Shown here one piece after another: positions 1 to 8,500 of a DNA stretch of 39,461 nt. Source of the DNA: a virus. Position 1 is the first letter of the stretch. Each line of letters opens with the position of its first letter. The position numbers and the translations under genes are program-made. The stretch is from the IMG/VR virus record IMGVR_UViG_3300021963_000283, positions 1 to 39,461 of that record. The stretch is one strand, 5' to 3'. The notes under the pieces were generated by a model. The model worked only from the letters and a program-made list of their open reading frames with translations. It did no database searches and was not told the DNA's origin.

Positions 1-735
1 TCTTTAACAACAAAGAAACTCCGCATGGACTGGGAGCTTTCAACAGAGTCTCTAGAAGACAACATTGAAGGTGCAGATCTAGAAGATCACATTGCACGTT
101 TAATGGCAACACAAGCAGGAAACGACATCGAAGATGTTATTCTTAACGGTGATGCAAGTCTAACAGGAGACGCTCTTTACAAGTCATTTGATGGCGTTGT
201 AAAGAAGGCAAAGGCATCAGGTCGTGTCGTAGACGCAGCTGGCGCTGGAGTTTCTCGTGAAGTATTCAACAAGGCACTTAAGGCTATGCCACGTAAGTAC
301 AAGCAACGTCGTGGAGACCTTCGCTTCCTTGCTGGATCAAACTTGATTCAGGATTTCCTATATGCTAACAGCATTGGAACAAACCAGACAATTCCACAAG
401 ATATCGCATCAAGCGTTATCCGTGGCGGAGTCGCACCACTAGGTGGACCAGCAGGATATGTGGCACCATTCGCATTCGGTATTCCGATTGTTGAAGTTCC
501 ACTTCTTAATGAGACACAAACTGGTACATACGCAACCCCATCAGGATCACACGGAGACATCCACTTGTCATTCCCAAATAACGTAGTTATTGGAATCAAG
601 CGTGACGTAACTGTTTATAGATTCTTCTGGCCACGTAAGGACTCAATTGAGTACACAATGTATACTCGTGTTGGCGTTCAGATCGAGCAGGCAGACGCTT
701 GGGTAGTTGTAAAGAACGTTAAGGTTGCTTCTTAA
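1..735 (+). CDS. Major capsid protein, C-terminal part (cut by window edge)
   Basis: The frame is open from base 1, so the ATG at 25 is internal and the N-terminus lies outside the window. The visible 244 residues begin with a charged helix rich in Asp/Glu (E-D-N-I-E-G, L-E-D-H-I) leading to a G-N-D-I-E-D..L-N-G-D segment. In my experience this pattern is typical of the long helix region of HK97-fold phage capsid proteins. It is followed by a Gly/Pro-rich stretch and a C-terminal beta-rich part (V-Y-R-F-F-W-P-R-K-D). The protein would form the capsid shell. The position just before the head-tail joining genes, with an intrinsic terminator directly behind, fits a highly expressed capsid gene. 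The HK97-fold assignment is by pattern only. Confidence 0.8.
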   Translation, partial: SLTTKKLRMDWELSTESLEDNIEGADLEDHIARLMATQAGNDIEDVILNGDASLTGDALYKSFDGVVKKAKASGRVVDAAGAGVSREVFNKALKAMPRKYKQRRGDLRFLAGSNLIQDFLYANSIGTNQTIPQDIASSVIRGGVAPLGGPAGYVAPFAFGIPIVEVPLLNETQTGTYATPSGSHGDIHLSFPNNVVIGIKRDVTVYRFFWPRKDSIEYTMYTRVGVQIEQADAWVVVKNVKVAS

Positions 736-757
736 TTAATTTAAGATAAAACCCTCG

Positions 758-788
758 AAAGGCCCCCAATTAATTTTGGGGGCTTTTC
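758..788 (+). terminator. Intrinsic terminator after capsid gene
   Basis: The arms GCCCCCAA (762-769) and TTGGGGGC (776-783) form a perfect 8-bp GC-rich stem with a 6-base loop. It is extended by AAAG/TTTT pairing and followed by a T-run (784-787). It sits 20 bases after the capsid stop codon. The T-tract also forms the -35 region of the next promoter. Confidence 0.88.
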
Positions 789-812
789 ATTTTAATTTAA
801 CAATGCTATAAT
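784..812 (+). promoter_or_regulatory. Sigma70-type promoter overlapping the terminator tail
   Basis: A perfect -10 TATAAT (807-812) has an extended TG one base upstream (TGCTATAAT). A weak -35 TTTTCA (784-789) lies at 17-base spacing. The predicted start is near 819. A strong Shine-Dalgarno AAAGGAG (827-833) precedes the ATG at 838. It would restart transcription for the head-tail genes after the capsid terminator. Confidence 0.7.
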
Positions 813-837
813 TGAATAACCTAACAAAGGAGAAAAT

Positions 838-1242
838 ATGTCATTTGAGACATTGAAAGTAGCAGAACTCAGAGCGGTTGCAGAGGACTTTGCAGTTGAC
901 ACTGATGGATTAAAGAGTAAGGCAGACATCATTGCCGCCCTTGCAGAAGAGGGAGTCACATGGTCTGTATACCAAAAGACTATTAAAGATATTGAAGAAG
1001 CAGCAGAAGAGTTTGCCGAGACAGAAGAAATACTTCCTCGATTTAACCCAGACGCACAGCCAGAAGATACCGTGCTAGTTAGAATGACTAGAGATAACTT
1101 TAGATACGATATCATTGGATTTACATTTACAAAAGAGCACCCTTTTATTGCAATGACAGAAGAAAATGCTCAAGAAATTTTTGATAAGGAGGAGGGCTTT
1201 AGATTAGCAACTCCCAAGGAAGTTCAGGAGTATTACAACTAA
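838..1242 (+). CDS. Small structural protein with SAP/Rho-N-like N-terminus
   Basis: This is a 134-residue acidic protein. Residues 3-35 read L-K-V-A-E-L-R-A-V-A-E ... G-L-K-S-K-A-D-I-I-A-A-L. That is the two-helix pattern of SAP/Rho N-terminal-like domains, often found in small proteins beside phage capsid genes. The C-terminal 60 residues form a separate domain beginning V-L-V-R-M-T-R. The start is set by the AAAGGAG Shine-Dalgarno and the promoter at 784-812. Its place between capsid and head-tail connector suggests a head or neck accessory protein. Exact function is unknown. Confidence 0.7.
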   Translation: MSFETLKVAELRAVAEDFAVDTDGLKSKADIIAALAEEGVTWSVYQKTIKDIEEAAEEFAETEEILPRFNPDAQPEDTVLVRMTRDNFRYDIIGFTFTKEHPFIAMTEENAQEIFDKEEGFRLATPKEVQEYYN

Positions 1243-1256
1243 TCTAAGCTAATAAA

Positions 1257-2246
1257 ATGGCAGAGATTTTATTAAACACAAACGCACCAGTAAAGCATAA
1301 AGTTTTTTGGCGTGGAGAAGTTAGGGATTCAGATAGCCTACCAAATGTAACGGTATATGGCATATATCATGACGACCCAGTTTTACCAGACCATGATCCT
1401 TATGACCCAGAGCAAATTGTTTACGAAACGGAAGCAACAAGATGCGAAACTGACATCGGTGTTTATGAGGTATATGTTCCTTTTTCAATAACAAAAATGA
1501 CTAAATCTCTTCTATTTGTTTGGGAGTATGAAGTTGACGGTGAACCCGTTACAAAAGAACACAAAGTCTTTGTTGTAAAGCCTTATGTTGATTTATCTCA
1601 AGCAATTTATAGCTTGGGCCTTGGCGCAGATCCATCAGATCCTAATTATAAAAATTGGGATGAAGTTGCTGCTGCTGAAAGGTATGCACGTAAAGTAATA
1701 GAAAATTATACAGGTCAGCAATTTTATCTGTACAACGACACTAATACAGTTTATGGTAGCGGTTCTGATTTGCTACCATTGCCATATAAACTATATGAGC
1801 TTCACGAGTTATATCAAAACGATATTCTTTTATTTGATATACATGGAGTAAATAACTGGAACTATGACATAGAATTAACTCCAAGCGGATACGGTTTAAA
1901 AGTTAATAGAGCAAACATGCTCGATAATACTGTATACACTGCAAATGGATTAGTCCCACCAAGTCTAAGCAATCCAAGTAATGGAGCTTTTTACAAAGAC
2001 TCATCATATATTGTTTCTGGACTATATGGCTGGCCACAAGTTCCAGATGAGGTAGAACTTGCAGCAATCGAATTAATGAAAGACTATTTCTCAAAGGATA
2101 AAGTCTGGAGAAATAAGTATGTTAAGTCTATTAAAACATTTGACTGGAGCTTTGATTATAACTCTGAATCATCGTCTGGAACAGGCAATCTTTATGCTGA
2201 CCAGCTATTGTCTTCATATGTTATCAATCAAATGGTAATTATATAA
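1257..2246 (+). CDS. Head-tail connector/adaptor protein
   Basis: This 329-residue protein has two parts. The N-terminal ~115 residues are beta-rich and Ig-like (K-H-K-V-F-W-R-G-E-V, then V-F-V-V-K-P-Y). The C-terminal part has A-A-A-E-R-Y-A-R-K-V-I-E-N-Y-T-G-Q-Q, the helix-plus-strand signature of phage head-tail connector (gp6/gp15-like) proteins that bind the portal. Gene order (capsid, connector, closure, tail terminator, tube) supports the assignment. No clear Shine-Dalgarno precedes the ATG. The stop codon overlaps the next start (ATAATG), so the next gene is probably translationally coupled. Confidence 0.65.
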   Translation: MAEILLNTNAPVKHKVFWRGEVRDSDSLPNVTVYGIYHDDPVLPDHDPYDPEQIVYETEATRCETDIGVYEVYVPFSITKMTKSLLFVWEYEVDGEPVTKEHKVFVVKPYVDLSQAIYSLGLGADPSDPNYKNWDEVAAAERYARKVIENYTGQQFYLYNDTNTVYGSGSDLLPLPYKLYELHELYQNDILLFDIHGVNNWNYDIELTPSGYGLKVNRANMLDNTVYTANGLVPPSLSNPSNGAFYKDSSYIVSGLYGWPQVPDEVELAAIELMKDYFSKDKVWRNKYVKSIKTFDWSFDYNSESSSGTGNLYADQLLSSYVINQMVII

Positions 2247-2674
2247 TGTACGATCTTGTTGATTCTGTTCTACCAATGCTTATTGATATATATCGCCAAT
2301 ATGAGTCTCAGGATGAATCAACAGGCGCATTAAAAAAAGAGTGGCAATTTAATAGAACTATACCATGTAGCGCCAAAGGAGTAGTTAGCAATTCCACATC
2401 CAGTAGATCTGGAGATAAGCAAACCTTTTCAAATAAATATATTAATGAGCAAATACTTCAACTAAGAACTACATCAAAAATAATTTTTTCCGAAAAGATT
2501 ACAAACGTAAGACATTTAGATGGAACAATTGTATGGGAAGAGATAAACTTTCCAACAAATACTCCAACTGTATTTGAGGTAGTTGGCGTTACCCCAATGA
2601 CAGAACCTTTTGGCGGTGTTGTTGGATACAATACAACCGTTAAAAGATCGGAGAACCAGGTAATTGGACAGTAG
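2246..2674 (+). CDS. Head closure (stopper) protein, probable
   Basis: This 142-residue beta-rich protein starts in the TAATG overlap with the connector gene. Its size, position and pattern (R-T-I-P-C-S-A-K-G-V-V in the N-terminal half, T-V-F-E-V-V-G-V-T-P later) fit SPP1 gp16/HK97 gp7-type head-closure proteins, which plug the connector after packaging. The assignment rests mainly on conserved neck-gene order and is moderate. The next frame starts with TTG inside its last codons. Confidence 0.5.
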   Translation: MYDLVDSVLPMLIDIYRQYESQDESTGALKKEWQFNRTIPCSAKGVVSNSTSSRSGDKQTFSNKYINEQILQLRTTSKIIFSEKITNVRHLDGTIVWEEINFPTNTPTVFEVVGVTPMTEPFGGVVGYNTTVKRSENQVIGQ

Positions 2675-3452
2675 CACAGCATTAATTCAAACTGCCAGCG
2701 GTCTAGAAAGATTAATGGCTGGCTCGGCCCCAGGTGTTTTAAAAGATAGCACGGTTGCACAAGTGTCTGCTTTTTTATATTATCAATCATCTGTTTTGTC
2801 TAAACTAACAACTAATGCTGAGTTTAAAAGTTTGTTTAAAAATACAATATTTAATCAGATAGAAAAAGATTTTGGTCAATATGTAGACGCTCAAGCAAGA
2901 ACAAAACCAAATTCATTGCACCATGTTTACGAATGGAATAAAACTGGAAACCCATCATTCAGACTTTTTAGATTACACTTAATAGATACTGGTGGATTAT
3001 CATTTAGAGTAGGACGTGATTTTAAAGTATCAAAATCTTCCGTTCCTTCTAAAAATAAAAAACAAAAGAAGAGATATGTTTTTGAAAATAAAGCTTCCGT
3101 GATGGAGGAAGGAATGCCCGTCATAATCCGCCCAAGGTCAGCAGAGCGCTTAGTATTTGAATTAGATGGTAGAACAGTCTTTATGCCTAAAGGTACCTCA
3201 GTAACCGTCAAGAGGCCTGGAGGAAAGTCAGCAACAAATCAATTTTCAATAACGTTCGGAAGATTTTTTGGAGGGCAGCTAGTAAATTCTTCAATTAAAT
3301 CATCAGGATTCCAAAGAATATTTAATAGCAAAATGCTAAAAGCATTAGGAGTACCACTTAATATTAGAAAAGTGCAATATAGCTTCAGCCCTGGTAAAAT
3401 AAGAATGCAGGCAGATGCAGCTCTAAGCGCATCATTTGGAGGATCGCTATGA
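2664..3452 (+). CDS. Neck/minor tail protein (HK97 gp10-like position)
   Basis: This 262-residue basic protein begins with TTG overlapping the end of the preceding gene. It contains a lysine-rich loop (residues ~122-138, S-S-V-P-S-K-N-K-K-Q-K-K-R) and a C-terminus with Y-S-F-S-P-G-K-I-R. In many siphophages the gene between head closure and tail terminator is a gp10-like tail-completion protein. This protein is longer than that family usually is, and I do not recognise its family directly. The TTG start is chosen because the open frame has no earlier start outside the preceding gene. Confidence 0.45.
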   Translation: MDSSTALIQTASGLERLMAGSAPGVLKDSTVAQVSAFLYYQSSVLSKLTTNAEFKSLFKNTIFNQIEKDFGQYVDAQARTKPNSLHHVYEWNKTGNPSFRLFRLHLIDTGGLSFRVGRDFKVSKSSVPSKNKKQKKRYVFENKASVMEEGMPVIIRPRSAERLVFELDGRTVFMPKGTSVTVKRPGGKSATNQFSITFGRFFGGQLVNSSIKSSGFQRIFNSKMLKALGVPLNIRKVQYSFSPGKIRMQADAALSASFGGSL

Positions 3453-3958
3453 CCGTAGATTATAAAATAGATGCAATGTTTGAGTTGCGTAAGTTCCTCT
3501 GGAATAAATTAAAAGAGCATAATCTATTTGATCAAGAGGACTACTACTCAGATAATCTCGGCTCAGAAATTATTCCTATTATGCCAGTTCAGCAGTTACC
3601 AGAAATGGATCAGTTTTTAAATGGCAAGAAGCATATTGTCTATGACAAAATAGGAATGTCTTATGAAGAGAACTGGCTAATATGCTGTGAAAAGGTTTTG
3701 TTTACTCTTTATTCGACTGATATTACAGAAATTTATGAAATGAGAAACCTCATGGTAGACCTATTTAGAAGAATGGACGAATCTGCCAAAGATGTAAATT
3801 CCTCAAGGGGAACAGATAAGTTAATTTTTCACAGTATCCATATAGTTGAAACATCCCCAATTGACCCCTCTACAGAGATTCAGGGGTTCCTGTCAACAGA
3901 CGTAATACTAGAGGTCAAGTATTCTAGGGTTACAGATGGGGTAGGCAGATTTGCTTAG
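3449..3958 (+). CDS. Tail terminator protein, probable
   Basis: This 169-residue protein overlaps the preceding gene by four bases (ATGA). It has an alpha/beta pattern with a long N-terminal helix (M-F-E-L-R-K-F-L-W-N-K-L-K), a central helix (Y-E-M-R-N-L-M-V-D-L-F-R-R-M-D) and a final beta strand (D-V-I-L-E-V-K-Y-S-R-V). This resembles tail-terminator proteins (lambda gpU/SPP1 gp17 type) that cap the finished tail tube and join it to the head. Position immediately before the tube protein is the usual one. Confidence is moderate. Confidence 0.5.
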   Translation: MTVDYKIDAMFELRKFLWNKLKEHNLFDQEDYYSDNLGSEIIPIMPVQQLPEMDQFLNGKKHIVYDKIGMSYEENWLICCEKVLFTLYSTDITEIYEMRNLMVDLFRRMDESAKDVNSSRGTDKLIFHSIHIVETSPIDPSTEIQGFLSTDVILEVKYSRVTDGVGRFA

Positions 3959-3987
3959 TTGCTTTTAAAGGTTTATTCCAGTAAAAT
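3959..3987 (+). promoter_or_regulatory. Sigma70-type promoter for the tail tube gene
   Basis: TTGCTT (3959-3964), a 17-base spacer and TAAAAT (3982-3987) start directly after the preceding stop codon. The predicted start is near 3994, giving a ~74-base leader before the ATG at 4068. A strong Shine-Dalgarno GGAGG lies at 4054-4058. Confidence 0.55.
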
Positions 3988-4067
3988 TGGACTAAGAGGA
4001 AATGAGCCTAGCCAGCTTGATTTAAAGTAAGTCAATATATATATTTATTTAATGGAGGTTTAACAAC

Positions 4068-4760
4068 ATGGCAACACAAATTGCAGGTAATGCAAAGAAT
4101 ATTCTAGTTGGTGCTTCACCACTGTTTATTTCAAATGTTGACGTAACAGATGCAGACTACGTAGAAAATGCCGAAGCGGGAACAGTAGCCGCAGGAGCAG
4201 CTTTTGCTGAGGGTGTATCTTACACTACAACACTAAATGGCGTTACAACAACAACTACACCAGATTTCTACTACAGAAACGTAGGTTATACAAATAACGG
4301 TCTTCAGATTACTTACAACCCATCATACGGTTCAGTAACAGTGGATCAGCTTCTTGATACAGCAAAGCTTTTCAAGGAGTCAATGGAAGTTATGATCGCA
4401 ACAGAAATGGCAGAAGGTACTCTTGAGAACGTTCTAGCAGTATTCGGACAGCGTTCATCAACACTTGCTTCTACAGGAACAGGTCTTACAGCAACCGACA
4501 AGCTCGGTCTTGCTGGAGGAGCACTCGGAGAAGCCCCAACAGAGCGTCAGCTAATTGCAGTTGGTAACGCACCAACTTCAGAAGCAACAGCAACTGAGCG
4601 TGTATATTATGCACGTCGTGTTCTTTCTGTACAACAGTCACAGTTCTCTTTGGCTCGTAACGCAGCATCAACATTCCCAGTCACATTCCGTCTGCTTCCA
4701 GACGGTGCAAAGATTGGTCAGGAATACGGATTTATCGTAGACCGTGTTCTAACAGTATAA
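4068..4760 (+). CDS. Major tail tube protein
   Basis: This 230-residue protein is rich in Ala, Thr and Gly (A-G-N-A-K-N-I-L-V-G-A-S-P-L-F). It ends in a beta-strand-rich domain typical of siphophage tube proteins (T-F-P-V-T-F-R-L-L-P-D-G). It has its own promoter and strong Shine-Dalgarno and is closed by an intrinsic terminator, as expected for a protein needed in hundreds of copies. It lies directly before the tail assembly chaperone pair and tape measure, the canonical order. Codon choice looks more biased toward C-ending codons than in the neighbouring low-copy genes, which also suggests high expression. Confidence 0.8.
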   Translation: MATQIAGNAKNILVGASPLFISNVDVTDADYVENAEAGTVAAGAAFAEGVSYTTTLNGVTTTTTPDFYYRNVGYTNNGLQITYNPSYGSVTVDQLLDTAKLFKESMEVMIATEMAEGTLENVLAVFGQRSSTLASTGTGLTATDKLGLAGGALGEAPTERQLIAVGNAPTSEATATERVYYARRVLSVQQSQFSLARNAASTFPVTFRLLPDGAKIGQEYGFIVDRVLTV

Positions 4761-4780
4761 TTAATATAAATTAATTAATA

Positions 4781-4807
4781 GAGCCCCCCAAGTAATTGGG
4801 GGGTTTT
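4781..4807 (+). terminator. Intrinsic terminator after tail tube gene
   Basis: The arms CCCCCCAA (4784-4791) and TTGGGGGG (4796-4803) form a perfect 8-bp stem with a GTAA tetraloop and TTTT after it. It closely resembles the capsid terminator. The two most abundant structural proteins are thus each followed by the same kind of strong hairpin. Confidence 0.9.
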
Positions 4808-4810
4808 CTA

Positions 4811-4839
4811 TTGCTCTGGTATTTTGAATATGATACAAT
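4811..4839 (+). promoter_or_regulatory. Sigma70-type promoter for the tail chaperone/tape measure unit
   Basis: TTGCTC (4811-4816), a 17-base spacer and extended -10 TGATACAAT (TACAAT 4834-4839) begin a few bases after the terminator T-run. A Shine-Dalgarno AGGAGG (4857-4862) precedes the ATG at 4868. Confidence 0.72.
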
Positions 4840-4867
4840 AATTAAGACTAGATCCTAGGAGGATTAA

Positions 4868-5200
4868 ATGGCAACAACAGTATATGATGTAGAAGAGATT
4901 CAACTACAAAATGGCTCAGTAGTAAAGCTTAAGCCTTTAACAATTAAAGAGCTTCGTGAGTTTATGAAGGTCATTCAGAAAACACAAGAAGTAACATCAG
5001 AAGATGAGACATTAACCATTCTTATCGAGGCATGCGGGGTAGCATTAAAGAAGCAGCTTCCAGATCTCGTAGCAGACAAAGACGCATTTGAAGACACACT
5101 TGACGTTCCAACTATCAATCGCATTCTAGAAGTTTGCGGAGGAATTAAGATGGACGACCCAAACCTACTAGCGGCAGCAGTACTGGCTGGTCAGAACTAG
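4868..5200 (+). CDS. Tail assembly chaperone, short form (gpG-like)
   Basis: This 110-residue protein starts after an AGGAGG Shine-Dalgarno. It has the usual tail-chaperone layout: a short beta N-terminus (V-V-K-L-K-P-L-T-I-K-E-L-R-E-F-M) followed by helices. It lies between tail tube and tape measure genes, where the lambda G/T pair lies. It probably coats the tape measure protein during tail assembly. The normal reading stops at TAG (5198-5200). A fraction of ribosomes should shift at 5158-5164 to make the longer form. Confidence 0.8.
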   Translation: MATTVYDVEEIQLQNGSVVKLKPLTIKELREFMKVIQKTQEVTSEDETLTILIEACGVALKKQLPDLVADKDAFEDTLDVPTINRILEVCGGIKMDDPNLLAAAVLAGQN

Positions 5201-5529
5201 ATCTAGCCGCTTTAGAAGGGGAAGTATTTCTTTTAGGTAATTGGAAAAATTACGAAGAACTAGAAGATAATCTTTCAATGCCAGAGATGGTCCAGACTTT
5301 TAAGTCAATGCAAAAAACTGAATCAGAAAAAAGGAAATTCCTGGCTTCGATTCAAGGCGTTGAGTTAAATGAAAGCAGTAACAATGAAGGGGGATCTTCC
5401 TTCGAAGATATCAAACGCAGAGCAATGGGAATAAATACATCAGCAGATGATGTTGTTTCTTTACAAGGCTCATTTGCATCGGAAGCAGGGTTTGGAATCG
5501 GAGCAGGATTAGGATACTTTAAAGAGTAA
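4868..5529 (+). CDS. Tail assembly chaperone, -1 frameshift product (gpGT-like)
   Basis: This is the predicted fusion: 99 codons in the first frame to base 5164, then a -1 shift and 121 residues to the TAA at 5527-5529, about 220 in total. The -1 frame is open from 5149 to 5529 and has no Shine-Dalgarno or good start of its own near its beginning. Its first ATG (5278) lies well inside the region that is clearly coding (E-V-F-L-L-G-N-W-K-N-Y-E-E-L). That Trp/Tyr-containing block is typical of the T half of G-T chaperones. The T part recruits tube subunits in lambda. The conserved location and perfect slippery heptamer make the fusion very likely. Confidence 0.82.
5158..5164 (+). other. Programmed -1 ribosomal frameshift site (CCCAAAC)
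   Basis: The heptamer C-CCA-AAC is in the zero frame as required for X-XXY-YYZ slippage (CCA to CCC, AAC to AAA). It lies 36 bases before the zero-frame stop and inside the 5149-5200 window where both frames are open. A possible 6-bp stem (AGCGGC 5170-5175 with GCCGCT 5206-5211) starts six bases downstream and could stimulate slippage. The stem is less certain than the heptamer. Confidence 0.8.
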
Positions 5530-5538
5530 AATAAACAC

Positions 5539-8500
5539 ATGGCAGATAATTTAATCACGACCAATATTACCGCCAACGCAGACTTCACGAGTTTAAGAAC
5601 TCAGCTAGCTGCGGTTACTGCCCAACTCTTAAAATTACAAGAAACAACTGCAGGCACTAACGCCAAACTTGCACAGCAAATTGCGGTAATGAATAAGGCG
5701 TTTGCAACAACGCTTACTTCAACAGGGCAATTTTCTCAACACTTTGTATCCCTCACATCAGATGTAGAGAAGTTTGGTAAAAATTTAGATAGAGGTAGAT
5801 TAAAGCTTAACGACTACTATAATGCCTGGAGTGGTCATACAAAGAAAACAAGCACACTAATTAAAGATCTTGCTAAACAGCAAGTAATGCTTGAGCAAGC
5901 AATAATCCAACCTATAGGCAAAAATGCACAAGGTCTAATGCAATACAACGTAATGGTTGCAAAAGGACTTGACGAAGTAAAGAACAAGATGGCAATTGCT
6001 AGACAAGAAGCTGCCATCATGAACAAGGTAATGCTTGATGGATCTAATCAGTTAATTAACTGGGGTAAAAATACTCAGTGGGCAGGCCGTCAGTTAACAG
6101 TAGGATTAACAGTTCCCCTAGTTGCATTTGGAGCAGCGGCACAAAAAGCATTTAGAGAAGCAGACCAAGAACTTGTAAGACTTCAAAAGGTTTATGGTGG
6201 GTTATCAGCAACATCTGCTTCAGAGCTTGCAAAAGTAAGAAAAGACGTTTCAGATACAGCAAGAGAAATTGCAGGATCATATGGAATCGCATATAAAGAA
6301 ACAATTGCTCTTGCAGCAGATTTAGCGGCAACTGGTCAAGAAGGAAATGAACTACTAGAGGCAACAAGACAAACAAGCAGACTTGCAATCCTTGGCGAAG
6401 TTGATAGACAAGAAGCAATGAAAGCAACTCTTGCTATTCAAAATGCATTTAAATCAAGCACAGATGAATTAACTCAATCTATTGACTTTCTTAACGCTGT
6501 TGAAAACCAGACATCCACTTCTCTACAAGATTTAGTTGAAGCAATCCCTAAAGCAGGCCCTGTTGTAAAGTCTTTAGGTGGAGATGTAAAAGATTTAGCA
6601 TTGTATTTAACTGCAATGAAAGAAGGCGGAGTAAACGCATCAGAAGGTGCTAACGCAATCAAGTCAGCAATGGCTTCCCTTATTAACCCAACTAAAGTTG
6701 CAAAGGAAATGTTTACTGGATTTGGAATAAATATTGATCAAATTGTTACACAGAATGCTGGTAATTTAACAGCAACAATAGTTGGATTACAATCAGCCCT
6801 AGATACTTTAGACCCATTAAGCAAGTCTAGAGCAATTGAACAATTATTTGGAAAATTCCAGTATGCAAGAATGTCTGCCTTGTTTGAAAATCTAGGCAAA
6901 GAAGGATCTCAAACTCTTCAGGTAATGGATTTGATGAAAGCAAGCGCTTCAGATCTTGCAAACATTTCATCACGAGAATTAGGAATGATGACAGAGTCTG
7001 CTTCTGGTAAATTTAAGAGAGCGCTTGCATCAGTTCAAGCGGACCTTGCAGCAGTAGGAAATCAATTTTTAGTAATAAGCACAAAGGTATTAGAAGTAGT
7101 AGATGGAATTATTAAATTTTTTCAAAAACTTCCTCAGCCAGTAAAGTCATTCCTTAATGCTCTTGGTGGAATAACTGCCATTGCGGGACCACTTATTATG
7201 TTGACTGGTGTTATGGGCAACTTTATAGGATATGTAATTAAGGGAATTTTCCATATAAGGCAATTAGTAAAAGGCGGACAAGGATTTAGATTACTAACAC
7301 CTGAAATTGTTGCAGCAGATGCCGCAGCAAAAGGATTAGCAGCAACATTTTATAGTGATACAGAAGCTACTGTTATTTTAACAAATGCAGTTAATACACT
7401 TGCAGCATCATTTGACACACTTGAAGCAAAAGCAAATTCGGCTAAGGTTGCAGTACAACCAGGAATTTCTACAGTTGCAGGAAGTGTAATTGCCGCTGGT
7501 AATCCAGGACAAAGAATTGTTGATAAGGATAATGAATATGTAGGAAAGCCATACTCAAGAGATATGTCTCACTTAATTCCTTCTCAAACTCAACAGATGG
7601 GAACAATATTTGGAGTAGTTCCTGGAGCACGTCCAGTAAATGTAAGAATTGGAAAAAATCCTCAATCTTATATGACAGACGATATGCCAAAGATCCCTGG
7701 TCTGACATCTATAAATAATATATCAACAGGAATTGTTTCTGGAGAGGCAGCTAAATGGCATGCAATGACAGCAGCAATAGCAATGCAGTCAGAGGCAGAA
7801 ATAAAAGTATTAAAGGCGGAAGTTAAAGCAACGGGAACAGTAACTGCAAGTTTGTCTGAATCTTATCAAGCATTACTTCCTCAGTTTAGCGAAATTACAG
7901 ATCTTGCAGCACAGGAAGTAAGAGCAATTGTGGCTGAAGTTCAAGCAAATAAAATTACAGTAGAACAAGCAAGAGCAAAGATAATTCAATTAAATGCAAC
8001 CGTTGAGGCGATGCTTGCAGAAACTACAGCAATGACTGCCGCCACAATGGGAAGAACTGCTAATTTAACAATGGTTCCATTAACCTCACAGCCTGTAGTT
8101 GATCCAACAACTGGTAAATCAAATATGAAGGAAATGTTCCATAAGGGAGAAACCAAAACCTTAGTAGATAGGATTGCAAGAGCCCTAGGCGGAGTTAGAA
8201 CATCTGGAGCTGGCTATAACATTCAAACAACACGTAAATTAAATAAAGGCGGAATAGTACCAGGCACAGGCAATACAGATACGTACCACACGTTGGCAGA
8301 GCCTGAATCATTTGTAATTAATAAGGCTGCAACAGAAAGAAATATGCCAACAATTAGCAAGCTACTTGGCGGCACACCAACATTTAGAAACACTGGAGGA
8401 ATGATCCCAGTAGTACTAACTCCTGGAGAAGCTGTAATTCCAGCAAGAATTGCTAAGCCAAATATGGATTTAATGATGCAACTAAATGGAGGTCCAGGGA

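Noticed and set aside
4001-4025. Seven-codon leader peptide in the tail tube 5' leader
   Set aside because: The ATG at 4002 follows its purine-rich stretch too closely, and no attenuator-type structures follow it.
5278-5529. Separate 83-residue gene after the tail chaperone
   Set aside because: The same frame is coding from 5149 onward, has no Shine-Dalgarno before the ATG at 5278, and is joined to the upstream frame by a perfect -1 slippery site. It is the second half of the fusion product.
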